Below, in pieces: positions 1 to 10,900 of a stretch of DNA of 35,890 bases. Within the stretch, counting starts at the first letter, position 1, and every line of letters begins with the position of its first letter. The position numbers and the translations under genes were made by a program. This stretch comes from Ascoidea asiatica (lineage: Eukaryota; Ascomycota; Saccharomycetes; Ascoideales; Ascoideaceae): positions 129,286-165,175 of the forward strand of contig BCKQ01000022.1 in assembly GCA_001600695.1 (NCBI GenBank), read 5' to 3'. The notes below the pieces were generated by a model, which had not been told where the DNA came from, made no database searches, and worked only from the letters and a program-made list of their open reading frames with translations.

Positions 1-146
1 ATTTAATCTCTCTTTTAATTCTTTACCTTTGTACTTCAATAAAAATCTTTTCTTTTCGAAAGCCAAATTTGTGTAAGGACATTCGAGATAGGACGTGAAT
101 GTCCCATAATGTTGTTTTACTTGTCTCTTAGTTNCATTTGAGTCGA
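1..146. repeat. Left arm of 146-bp inverted repeat
   Basis: This stretch is the reverse complement of 35295-35440, with position i pairing to 35441-i. I found no mismatch except the N at 134, which pairs with a C at 35307 and so should be G. Identity stops sharply after position 146. Because the arm begins at base 1, the repeat may continue beyond the left edge. It contains an internal 8-bp stem, GGACATTC...GAATGTCC, with a 12-nt loop at about 77-104. No coding sequence is visible. It could be the end of a transposable element, a dispersed repeat, or a repeat at which an assembly stopped. Confidence 0.9.
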
Positions 147-445
147 TGCTTGTAACTTTAGAACTCCTTTCAATGAAGGTTTACTGCTTAACCTTTTCTA
201 TCGAATTTCCTTAGATACTTACAAATCTATGCTTTAGCAATTGTACATATTACTTAACATTGTTTTATTTTTTTTTTTTTCATTTAGTTCATACTAAAGC
301 AAAAGTTTTATAAATTGATCTATTTAATTACTTATTTATATAGCTACCCATTTCAACCCAAGTTTTTTTAATATCTGTTTCACTTTTACTACTTCAATAG
401 TTATATCAATAACACTACTCAACAGAAAATCATCTATCAAAAATC
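147..445 (+). promoter_or_regulatory. 5' flank of PHO86-like gene
   Basis: This non-coding stretch separates the inverted-repeat arm from the ATG at 446. It holds a poly-T tract at about 268-280, of the kind that commonly excludes nucleosomes in yeast promoters, followed by an A/T-rich leader. I see no RNA gene or clear transcription-factor site. The call as promoter rests on position only. Confidence 0.4.
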
Positions 446-1465
446 ATGAGTCAACCTATTTCAAATTCTAGAATTCAATCTAAAAAATTAGGTCCAACTT
501 TAGATATAGATCTAAATGAACCTTTGGATGCTGATAAAGCTCCTGAATTAATATATTCCCAATTGGAGCCAGAATATGCTTCAGCAGCTTAAAATTTAGT
601 AATTGATTATTATAAACAATCAGAATCAAATGCATATAAAGCTCTTATTTGGTCTCCAAGATTCTTATTTCTAATTATATTAGTCCACTTATCTTATTTT
701 TGTTATAAAATTAAATATAGNTTTCAAACTATTGGTTTTTTAAGACCAATTACTTATAACGATGAAATTTCCGATTTATTCACATTTTTTTCTTGGTCAA
801 CTGTAATTATAACATTTTCTGCTAGTTTTATTGATTTTTTTCCAGATTTAATAAAAAAATTAGGTACATCTTTAGCAATTGATATTTTTAAATTTGATTT
901 GAGAGATTTAATTGAAGCTGTATTGATTTGTTATAATAATGATAATAATAATAATAATAAAAAGGTCACTTTAAATCGTTCTCAAAAATTTGCATTTGTA
1001 AATTCTCGAAATACTCATATTTTCATTTATAAATCTGTTCCTATTTCAGTGATTGTTTTAGATCCTTATGATAATTATAAAACAAATAATGATCCATTAT
1101 TTTTTGTTAAAATAACTGGTATGAATGTTAGAAGAGCTTATTCAAACTNTGGTTTATATGAAGATTTATTAAATTGGGCAATAAAAAGATCACAATATCT
1201 TTTTATTGAATATAATAGGAGTATTTTAGCATTTAATTTAACTTTTGATTCAAATTCAGGTATAAATAAACAATTATTATTTAAACAAAAAATTGTTTTA
1301 TCTTTTAAAAATTATTGCTCAAATTTAAATATATCTAAAATTTTATTAAAAAAAGGTTTCAAACTTATAAGTAAGCAGCCTTTCAATAATATTCTTGGTC
1401 CTTATTTCNATTTTACTGAAGATCATTACGAATTATATATTGATGTTAATGATCAAGCTCAATAA
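446..1465 (+). pseudogene. PHO86: PHO86-like ER membrane protein gene with one in-frame stop
   Basis: From the ATG at 446 a single frame runs to the TAA ending at 1465, broken only by a TAA at 590-592. Read through, it gives about 339 residues: an N-terminal segment with DIDLNEPLDAD and LEPEYASAA, two hydrophobic segments (about 655-720 and 780-845), then a long soluble C-terminal region containing a short Asn run. This layout fits Pho86, the ER protein needed for ER exit of the Pho84 phosphate transporter. The identification is from recalled family features and is moderate. The stop falls where AALNL would be expected, so TTA to TAA (one base, position 591) explains it. It may be a sequencing error, a null allele in a diploid, or a young pseudogene. 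Two Ns lie downstream, at 1148 and 1409. Confidence 0.6.
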
Positions 1466-1612
1466 TTATTTTGTAATTTATCTCATATACAGTATAAATT
1501 TGTATTTTATATATATTTTTTCTATCTTTTTAATTTTTTGTAATCTTATATACATGTATTTTTAATAAATATTATTATAATATAAAAAAAAGGTAAATTA
1601 AATCAAATNTCA

Positions 1613-1810
1613 TTAACAAGGAATTCCACGACCACGACCACAACCACAACCTGCTGCTTGTGTTGCCATACTTGCATCAGCTTTCTGACTTTCTTGATTT
1701 TTAATAGTTTCATCAACACTTAAAATTAAACATGCCGCTTCACAAGCACTGCTTAATGCAATTTTTTTAATTAACGTTTTTTGGCTCCCAAACAAACTTT
1801 TTCTGTTCAT
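1613..1810 (-). pseudogene. CCT7: C-terminal remnant of CCT7 (TCP-1 eta chaperonin subunit)
   Basis: The minus strand encodes 65 residues containing ALSSACEAACLILSVDETIKN followed by a Gly/Arg tail, GCGCGRGRGIPC. This matches the extreme C-terminus of CCT7, a subunit of the cytosolic actin/tubulin-folding chaperonin. The full protein is about 550 residues, so roughly 90 percent is missing. Just upstream, the expected family motif FVWEP is present in a different frame (1782-1796), separated by a 1-nt shift within a T6 run at 1777-1782. The first residues of the open frame (MNRKSLFGSQ) are therefore a frameshift artefact. I found no further CCT7 sequence upstream on the minus strand. The best reading is a truncated, frameshifted duplicate, with a functional CCT7 expected elsewhere in the genome. 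Confidence 0.75.
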
Positions 1811-1858
1811 ACAAATAATGAATATGATTATTAATAAAAAGTAATATAATTGAATAGA

Positions 1859-1894
1859 AGTAGTGAATAGTCATAATGGGGATTATTCACTACT
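1859..1894. repeat. Perfect 11-bp hairpin, 14-nt loop
   Basis: AGTAGTGAATA (1859-1869) is the exact reverse complement of TATTCACTACT (1884-1894). It lies about 50 bp beyond the 5' end of the CCT7 remnant on the minus strand. There is no U-run consistent with a bacterial-type terminator, and none would be expected in yeast. It may be the scar or terminal part of a small mobile element, or chance. Confidence 0.7.
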
Positions 1895-3659
1895 AAGAAG
1901 CTTTTTTTTCTCCATATTGAATGTGTTCTTTCAAGTTTTTTTATAATATTTTTAGATGTATTTTCAAATTTATTTTTTATTTCAATGAAATTTTCTTTTT
2001 TTTATTCTTCTTTTGTTATGATTTTTATCTGTAGAAGTATAAATTCAAGTCTTTTGGTAGAACGCCTAATTATGAGCTGGTATTTTATGAATTTCGAATA
2101 GAACCTCGATGAAGATATTATAATAAAATTGAGATTTTAACCTATTCGTTAGGCAAATTAAACTATATTAATCACAATATACTAGAAAGATGAAATATGT
2201 TAATCAATCACTTTAAAAAAAAATGATTTGGTTTCATTGAAATCTTTTAAGGAAAAGATAAAAAAGTTAAAATAAATTAAATAAAATAAAATCAAGTATT
2301 CAATACAATAAGATTACAATAAGATTACAATAAGATTACAATAAGATTACAATAAAATCACGAAAAACCAAATATGATATGACTAAAAATCATTACTATT
2401 ATTATTTTACATATAATAAAATTATTTTTTGAATATATCATCTAATTGAAATTNTAAACTTGAAAGTTTGAAGGCCAAATTCATGATGTTCATTTCTTTG
2501 AAATACATCACAACTCCATTCCAATTTCAATTACCTTTAGTTATTGTTCTTGTAAATTAAGATTTGTATTTAATTTTTCATACCCTTCAACTTCAATTTG
2601 ATCATTTGAATTTTCATTTTCTTTATTATCACAATTTCTCCTACACTCGTATCTTTATTTAGCCTTTTAACTTTTCAATTTTTATTATCAATTATTTTTT
2701 ATTCATATTTATCAACTTCTAGAATTTCAAATAATTCATCACATTTGTCAATAGCACAATCAAAATACAATTTATGGCTGAGTGGCAATTAACCGATGTT
2801 TATTACTGGAGTAAAAACAAAGAAAATTAAGAAAATATAAGGCAAATTGTTTTGAATGCTGTTTTGATAGTTATTCCTTGATTTTTTGATATTTTACATT
2901 AAATTGTAGATTTATATCTATGACAATAGGTCTTCAACTGAAATAACTGAGATCATGACTTTCAATGATTCAAAGGTCCCACTCAAGATCCTGTATAAAG
3001 TCAGTCAATAATAAAAAAAGTATTATTATGTTTTTTTTGTGGCTGATTTTAGTTTTGTCATATTAGTAAAGACTGAACATACAAATATTTGGAAATAAAT
3101 AATGAATTTATTTTCATCCTTTCTTGAAATTTATCTTCAAATAGAAGAAGTCAGAAGAACTTCGAATCTAAGCATCAATAAGATTTGAAATATGAAAGTC
3201 ATTCAAAACCAACATTGCACTAACAATTACTTATTCAAGATAAAAAAAATGAAAAGCAAAATAAACAAAACAAAAAAAGAAATTAAAACTAAATATTTTT
3301 GGTCTTTTGAAATTTTCTACTTTTTCCAGTATATTTTTATCAATTTTATAAAAACTTTTTTGAAATTAGATTATTAAAGAATTAAACAAAAAAAAAATCC
3401 AGATAATAGTTGAGTTAATTGTTCAATCAAGTATTGATGTTCTAGTTTAGTTGTTGACAGGAAGCCATACACTTGAAAATGGAGAATTTGATTACAATTC
3501 CAAAACAATATAAAAATTGAGATGATTCTTTTTNAAAATTAAAATCAATAAAATCATTTATCAATTTTTCGCTATCCATTAATTAATAATTTTCAAATAT
3601 AAATCACCAATTAACAATTACTAAATTCAATTATCAATTATCAATTATCATAAATAACC
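1895..3659. other. Decayed intergenic region without an intact gene
   Basis: About 1.75 kb with no convincing intact ORF. It includes an 11-bp tandem repeat (2305-2357) and, on the minus strand at about 2540-2790, coding-like blocks broken by stops and frame changes. The blocks include a DKCDELFEILEVDKYE-like stretch and a separate-frame Asn/Glu-rich stretch of about 35 codons ending in a stop near 2545. An open frame at 3192-3377 (+) has only low-complexity Lys/Asn composition and I do not consider it a gene. Together with the CCT7 remnant, this suggests a place where duplicated gene pieces are decaying. Confidence 0.5.
2305..2357. repeat. 11-bp tandem repeat (AATAAGATTAC)n
   Basis: About four and a half consecutive copies of an 11-bp unit, AATAAGATTAC, are visible; the final unit is altered to AATAAAATCAC. 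It lies in the decayed intergenic region and is not coding. Confidence 0.85.
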
Positions 3660-3776
3660 ATGTTTTCTCAAGTAAACAAACTATTGACTCATTGGGCATG
3701 TTCTAAATGTGGTTACACCAAAAATCCAAACTCTTCAAGAAGATGTGTGAAGTGCAATTCTATAAAACGTTGTTAA
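3660..3776 (+). CDS. Single-domain RanBP2-type zinc-finger microprotein (copy 1)
   Basis: A complete 38-codon ORF has an ATG at 3660, an in-frame TAA 9 bases upstream and a stop at 3774-3776. It encodes a Trp two residues before a C-x2-C pair (HWACSKC), then an 11-residue spacer containing Tyr and Asn, then CVKC and a basic tail ending KRC. W-x-C-x2-C-x(3/4)-N-x6-C-x2-C is the RanBP2-type zinc-finger signature; members of that family bind RNA or ubiquitin. Two further ORFs in this window (16270-16419 and 22781-22974) share the pattern, which raises confidence that this is a real gene. The target is unknown. The spacer is one residue longer than in the other two copies. Confidence 0.7.
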   Translation: MFSQVNKLLTHWACSKCGYTKNPNSSRRCVKCNSIKRC

Positions 3777-4294
3777 ATTCTTTGAAATTTGCTTCCTGCT
3801 CTTTATTTCATCGTAACCCTTCTTGATATTGCTCAAACTCTTCTTTATCAACGTCTATATCATACCTCAGCATATTTTTATCCTCTGTGTTTCCGATCTC
3901 ATCTCTTTTTCCTTCTTCTTTTTGTTTCTCGGCTTGCATTTTGTGTATTTTCCTCTATCGGATGTCATGTGACCGGACTCTGCTCTGCTTCCCGTGACAG
4001 GGTGGAATTCTTAATTATGGACCAGGTTCTTCTTGATGAGCTGATGGCAAATATTAGTAATGGATCTCAAATATATAAATAAATAGATTAATAGATTAAA
4101 TACATCAAAAAATTAATAAATTAATAAATTAATAAATTAATCAATTGATAGCTAAATTTATTATAATAAAATAAATAATCTTAATATTACAAACGGTTTA
4201 TCAATCAATTTCAAGCAACTGAAATTTATCCAATTCACTCATATATTTACACGTTAATTCTTGATCTTAATACTTTTTTTCTCATCTTTCAACA
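3777..4294 (+). promoter_or_regulatory. UBA1 5' region with a GC-richer patch and GTCACATG site
   Basis: No gene is visible. An open frame at 3789-4082 lacks an ATG start and resembles nothing I know. The section around 3940-4015 is clearly GC-richer than its surroundings and contains CATGTGAC (3966-3973), the reverse of GTCACATG. This matches the RTCACRTG element bound by Cbf1-type bHLH factors. A short AAATT-type repeat (about 4108-4143) follows before the ATG at 4295. Confidence 0.45.
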
Positions 4295-7200
4295 ATGGTT
4301 GTATGTACCATAATATATTTAATAATATATATTTTCTTAATTATTTCTCTAATTGATCCATTTACTAACTAATCTATTTATTCAATTATCATTTTATTTT
4401 GCTTTTTTAGGACAAAATTGAAGTAGATGAACCTGAAATTGATGAGGGTTTATATTCTCGTCAATTATATGTTTTAGGTAAAGAAGCCATGCTTAAAATG
4501 CGAAATTCAAATGTTTTAATAATTGGTTTAAAAGGTTTAGGTATTGAAATTTCCAAAAACATAGCTTTAGCTGGTGTGAAATCTTTAACTTTATATGATC
4601 CAACTTTAGTTACTTTAAATGATTTATCAACTCAATTTTTTTTATCTGAAAATGATATTGGTAATCAAAGAGATAAATCTTCAATTTCAAAATTATCTGA
4701 ATTAAATCAATATGTACCAATTTCAATTTTAGATAATATTGAAAATTTTGAAAATTTGAAAAAATTTCAATTAATTATAATTACAAGTAATTTAATATCT
4801 TTAGAAACTCAAATTAAAATTAATAACTTTACTCATGAAAACAATATCAAATTTATTTCAACTGATACAAAAGGTTTATTTGGTCAAGTTTTTGTAGATT
4901 TTGGCAATTCTTTTACAATTTTTGATCAAACTGGTGAAGAACCTTTATCTGGTATTGTATCTGATTTAGAAAAAGATGGTACTGTAACAATGTTGGATGA
5001 TAATAGACACGGTTTAGAAGATGGCGACTATGTTAAATTTACTGAATTAAAAGGTTTAAAAAATATTGAATCTTTAAATAATGGTACTCCATATAAAATT
5101 TCTGTTTTAGGCCCATATGCATTTAAAATTATAATTGAAGATCCAAATTTTGATCTTTCAGGTTATGAGAAAAATGGTATTTATACTCAAGTTAAATTAC
5201 CAAAAATAGTTAGTTTCAAAACTTTATTTGAACAGTTATCAAATCCAGATTTTCTTATTTCAGATTTTGCAAAATTTGATAGACCTGCTCAATTACATCT
5301 TGGATTTTTAGCTTTAAATGCATTTCAAGAAAAATATGATGGTAAATTACCAAAACCTTATTCAATTGAAGATTTCAATGAAATTTTACATATTATTAAA
5401 ACATTATCAACTCAGTTTCCAAATGTTTTAAATGATGAAAAAATCAATGAAGATTTAATCAAAGAATTATCTTTTCAAGCTCAAGGTGATATTCCTGGTA
5501 TTGTTGCAACTTTTGGTGGTTTAGTTGCTCAAGAAGCTTTAAAAGCTTGTTCTGGAAAGTTTACTCCAATTAAACAATATTTATATTTTGATTCTTTAGA
5601 ATCTTTACCTGATTCGAAAAAATATAAGAGATCAAAAGAATCTTGTAAACCAATTAATTCAAGATATGATCCACAAATTGCTNTTTATGGGTTAGAGTTT
5701 CAAAAAAAATTATCAAATTTGAATGTATTTTTAGTTGGTTCTGGTGCAATTGGTTGTGAAATGTTAAAAAATTGGGCAATGATGGGTCTTGGTTCTGGTC
5801 CAAATGGTAAAATACATGTTACTGATAATGATTCAATTGAAAGATCAAATTTAAATAGACAATTTTTATTTAGACCAAAAGATGTTGGTAATACTAAATC
5901 TGAAGCTGCTGCTAAAGCTGTTATAGTTATGAATCCAGATTTAAAAGATAAAATTTTTCCAAGAATTGATAAAGTTGGTCCTGATTCTGAAGATATATTT
6001 GATGATGATTTTTGGAATAGTTTAGATTTTGTTACAAATGCTTTGGATAATGTTGAAGCAAGATCTTATGTTGATAGAAGATGTGTTTTTTTCAAAAAAG
6101 CTTTATTAGAAAGTGGAACTTTAGGAACTAAAGGTAATACACAAGTTGTTATTCCTTCTTTAACTGAAAGTTATTCATCTTCCCAAGATCCTCCAGAAAA
6201 ATCAATTCCTTTATGTACTTTAAGATCTTTCCCAAATAAAATTGATCATACTATTGCTTGGGCAAAATCTTTATTNCAAGGATATTTTACAGATTCAATT
6301 GAAAATGTTAATCTCTATTTATCTCAAAAAGATTTTATGGAGAATATTTTAAAACAAAGTGCAGATAGTAAAGGTATTTTAGAATCAATTCATGATAATT
6401 TAGATGATAGACCATATAGTTTTGATGATTGTATAAAATGGGCAAGAAAAGAGTTTGAGAAAAAATTCAATTATGATATTTGTCAATTATTATATAACTT
6501 TCCTTCTGATGCAACTACTTCAAATGGTGCACCATTTTGGACAGGACCCAAAAGAGCTCCAAAACCATTAAAATTTGATATAAATAATCCTAATCATTTT
6601 GATTTTGTTATAGGAGCTGCAAATTTGAGGGCTTTCAATTTTGGTTTAACAGGTGATAAGACTGGTCCACTGCATGAACTTTATTCTAAAGCTATAGCTG
6701 AAGCTGAAAAAGACTTAAAACCTTTTGAACCTAAAAAAAATTTCAAAATTCAAGTGAATGATAATGATCCTGATCCAAAATCCTTTTTAGATTCAGAAAG
6801 CGATGAAATCAAAAATTTGGCAAGTTCTCTTCCAGACCCTTCCAAATTAGCTGGTTTCAGTTTACATCCAGTTGAATTTGAAAAAGATGATGATACCAAC
6901 CATCATATAGAATTTATCAATGCATGTTCTAATTGCCGTGCTTTAAATTATTCTATTGAACCAGTTTCTCCTTCAAAAACAAAATTTATAGCTGGTAGAA
7001 TTATTCCAGCTATTGCTACTACAACTGCTTTAGTTTCAGGATTAGTTTGTTTAGAACTTTATAAAGTTGCAGATAAAAAGAAAGATATTGAACAGTATAA
7101 AAATGGATTTATCAATCTTGCACTACCATTCTTTGGATTCTCTGAGCCTATTGGATCTCCTAAAGGAAAATATAATGATAAAGAATATGATAAAATTTGG

Positions 7201-7497
7201 GATAGATTTGTTTTAACCAGAGATGTGAGTTTGAAAGAATTAATTCACTTTTTCAAGAAAAAAGAAGGATTAGAAATTACTATGATATCTTTTGGAGTTT
7301 CATTACTTTATGCATCATTTTTTCCACTGAAGAAGTTGAAGCCCAGAATGGATATGAAAATAACCGAATTAATTCAAGAATTTTCCAAAAATAAAATAAA
7401 TGAAAAAACTAAAACTATCATACTAGAAATATGTGCGGATGATAAAGAAGGTGAAGATGTCGAGGTTCCATTTATTTGCATTAGGTTGAAAAAATGA
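4295..7497 (+). CDS. UBA1: Ubiquitin-activating enzyme E1, join(4295..4300,4411..7497)
   Basis: This enzyme activates ubiquitin with ATP and passes it to E2 enzymes from a catalytic cysteine. Splicing out 4301-4410 joins ATG GTT to GAC AAA ATT and gives about 1030 residues, the usual yeast length (1024 in S. cerevisiae). N-terminal order is an inactive adenylation half ([15 protein letters not shown]), then the active adenylation half with [14 protein letters not shown] near residue 444. The catalytic Cys lies in [11 protein letters not shown] at about residue 604. The C-terminal ubiquitin-fold domain ends in [18 protein letters not shown], nearly identical to the yeast family. Starting at the downstream ATG (4489) instead would drop 28 conserved residues ([20 protein letters not shown]), so the spliced start is preferred. 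Two Ns lie within the gene, at 5683 and 6275. Confidence 0.95.
4301..4410 (+). other. Spliceosomal intron in UBA1
   Basis: A 110-nt intron sits after the second codon. It has the canonical yeast 5' splice site GTATGT (4301-4306), a perfect branch point TACTAAC (4363-4369) and a 3' site TTTTTTAG ending at 4410 after a pyrimidine-rich stretch. Removing it restores a conserved E1 N-terminus in frame. Introns this close to the start codon are typical of the few intron-bearing yeast genes. Confidence 0.93.
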
Positions 7498-7932
7498 GAA
7501 ATAAGAGTACTTCTTTCTTCTTGAAACATATCATTATGTTAACTTATATATTTGTTTATGCTTTTTTCTTTTAATTGATTATTTTTAATAAAAATTGATT
7601 TTTCAAAATGTAGAGTAACANTTACAATTATTATTGGAACATGGCGAATGACGCCAAAACTGCGGGTCTCCTTGATTAACCGAAACGTGAAATAACCGTG
7701 GAAAGTTTTAAAATGAAAACTGCACAAATTATTCAAAGCGTGCGAAAACAAATAAAGATAAATAAAAACAGATAAAGAATTGCAAGCAAAGAAATTAAAA
7801 GACTGAAAAAAATATATTGTTTCAAAATTTCTGCTTTTATCAAATAGTATCTATTGTTATAATTATTTTTCAGTTGAATANTATTGTTTTTGTGAAGTTG
7901 AATTTCATTTCAACCCACTTTCAAGAATCTCA
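7498..7932 (+). promoter_or_regulatory. UBA1-ORC4 intergenic region
   Basis: This non-coding interval separates two co-directional genes. A GC-richer patch at about 7640-7700 contains GCGGGTCTCC and AACCGAAACGTG and probably marks the ORC4 promoter. An open frame on the opposite strand (7539-7751) is low-complexity and I do not call it. No RNA gene is seen. Confidence 0.4.
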
Positions 7933-10900
7933 ATGACTTCGGTAATATCCTCCCAAGGCTCTGTTGATTTAGGTGCAATGAGTGATTGGCCTAGCCAAGT
8001 ACATCAAAATTTTAAAGAAGATTTTTCCCCACCTAGAAAAGCTCAAAAACGTGTTAATATAAGTGACATATTCTCCAAAGATTTTGAATCAAAAGAATCC
8101 AATGATAAGACAAATTCTTCCATTAAAAACAAAAAAATAGAAGCAAAAGCTGAGCAAATAGATGAAAAAAAAAAATGTGAGCATAATCTTCTTATATTAT
8201 CTAATTCGCTGACAAAAAGTATCAATGCCCNAAAAGAATTTGACAAGTCTCCTGATAATCGAAACATTGAGCTAAAGACAACTTTTGGAGTGGACGAATC
8301 TTTACTACATCCAATCGAAAAACAAACGACTCCCAAAACTCTATATAAAAAAAGGAAAAGAAAATATTTGAAAAAAACTTCTGGAAAACAAGATAATGCA
8401 ATTGATACACAAAGTGAAACTGTATATTCGATAGGAAAAAATAAAAGAAAAAAAAAGAGACTATATAAGAAAATAGACCAAAGGAAGGCCGAAAATGCTC
8501 TAAACAAAGAAGAGTTTTTGTTGTCTACAAGCGAATCTATTAAAGAGTTCAAATNACCTGAAAAGGTGAACGTTGAAAACAAAAAAGGNAACATGTTTCA
8601 TATTTCAAGTCAAGAAAGCTTAACTCAAAGCTTGCAAGGTAAGTTTGGTGATCAAGGTACTTCCAGAGACAAAGGTCGTTCAGCTGATACTCTCAGCAAG
8701 TTGAAATTATTTCCAGAAAAAGCAAACTTCCTTTCTGATCAAGATCTCAATGAGCTCAGCAGTGAATCGAATAATGAAAAAAAACGCAGCTCCAATGATT
8801 TGTTACTAGTTAACTCCCCTGGGTTAGATAATTTTCAGAATTCATCTCCAAAGATTCAAGTTATAAATACTCAATCCAGTGACGAAGTTAAAGGTTCCAA
8901 AGAAAATCCTTATATATGTTCAGATGGAGAAACAGCAGAATATCTTTCGACTAATTCTACTGAATTCAATCTTTTTCGTGAAGAACATGAAGTGTCAACA
9001 AATTCCAAGAAATTTCCTATTTCAATAGTANAAAATAAGAAAAATTTAATGTCAGATAGAGTATTAAAGAAAGCAGAACTTTCGAGCCCGGAAAGTTTAA
9101 CATCAAAATCAAACCCCATCGATACATTCTTGATTGCTAACGATCGATCACCAAATTCAGAAAGCCCAATTGTTATGTTGGACTCAAAGACTGAACCCAA
9201 GGTATCTCAAGAATTAATAAAAACATCATATAAGTCTCATTCCCAATGTTTTACAATATCTCCAGAAAAACATGCTAATTTTTCTGACAAGAATATACCT
9301 AAAACTGATCGTATTGATAGAAATGCACCAAAACAAGCTTCTGTTTTTGATAGAAAAGCATTGTTGAAAAACATTGCATTTGACTCGGATTCTTCTTCTG
9401 TTAATGACGATTCTCAAAAAAATAAGGTAAAGGATTCAAGGAGTCCTACTGAGTCTCATTCAATAACAAACGTTAAAATCAATAAACAAGGCCCTGTTTT
9501 TGATAGAAACTTTTATTTAAAGAATATTTTTCTTTATTCNGATGATGGACAGGAGACACTGTCNCAGGAACTGACGAAGCAAAAAGTGGCTATGATATCC
9601 CCTAACTCTCCAAAACTGCTTCTTAAATGTACAAATAGCCAGACTGGAGGTAGGCCTTATGATGTGAGTGCTGATAATATTCACAAAAGTCAGATAGATT
9701 CCGAAGTTCTGGTTGCTAATGAAANTTCTGGATTCAAATTGAATTGTGATTCAACTACAAATCATGTTACCAAAATACAACAAAAACTTAAGATATCTAG
9801 AAGGGCAGTTAATTCGTATAATATTTTAGCTGATACTGAAGCCGAAGATGCTGATACTGAAGCCGAAGATGCTGATATTGAAGATGAAGGTGATAGTCTA
9901 GACATCTTTAACTTAAAATCTAATTCAGTGGCTTTAACTATGGAAAAGAAAAATATCAATACTAGCTGCGGAGTCAGTAACAAATCAATTTCCAATGCAA
10001 TACGTTCAGATAAAAATTTAGAAGATACCTTATTTATCAAGGAGATTGCTGATTATAGTTCTANTTCTAGTGATGTTGAGTTTATTGGCGAGGATTCTGA
10101 TAATGACTTTGAGGTCGTTATAAGTGAGAAAAATGGTAATTATCAAGAATCAACAAAAAAACAAAAGGGATCTTCTTCAACTCAGGAAAATCAAACTACT
10201 TCAGGTGAAGGAGGAAGTTCAAAGAGTGAAAATAATAAACAGGAAAGTCATGATAGCGAGCTTAATTTGAATGAGGGTTCAAGTATTAATACTCGCTCAA
10301 ATGGAACTGGAATGGGAAGTAGAAAAAACGATGATGAAGATGATGGAGAAGAAAAAAAACGAAAATTGGACAACTTTGATTCAGTTGATGAGTCTATGGG
10401 AAACGATATATCAGAAGAAAGTTCCGAAAACGAAGTTTCAGAGACCAAAAGGAGAAAATCATCAAACAANATTAATCACACTTTAAAAAATAATATAAAA
10501 AGTAACTCTAGGCCAAAAAATGTTAAGCAAAAGACAATGAACCCTATTATATCTCAATTAACCAACAGTAAAAATATATCACATTTAAATTCTGCAGATT
10601 CAATTTCCAAACTTTTCAAAAAAAAGTTTTCAAGTCCAAACTCAACTGAAGTTAATTTCATAAAAGAAAAAATAATATCCAAAATAGTTTCAAAATCATT
10701 TTTTTCCTTTGATGAAACTATACCTTTATCTTTTTCCTCTGATCAAAATGAAAAAAATTCTCTAAGCGCCAATTTTGATGAACTTTATACTACATTGGAA
10801 CATACTATTCGAGATGGAGATAGTACTTCACTTTTGCTAGATGGGCCTTCCGGTTCTGGAAAATCATTAGTACTTGAAGGAGCTTTGAATAAATTAAGAG

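Noticed and set aside
2305-2357. Tandem 11-bp repeat considered as a CRISPR-like or origin element
   Set aside because: There are no spacers between units; it is a simple tandem repeat in non-coding eukaryotic DNA, with no added evidence for origin function.
3789-4082. 97-codon open frame upstream of UBA1
   Set aside because: No ATG at the start, no family resemblance, and it overlaps the GC-richer promoter patch of UBA1.
8043-8594. 183-codon minus-strand frame opposite ORC4
   Set aside because: It is Phe/Ser-rich, as expected for the antisense of a Lys/Ser-rich coding region, and lies entirely inside ORC4.
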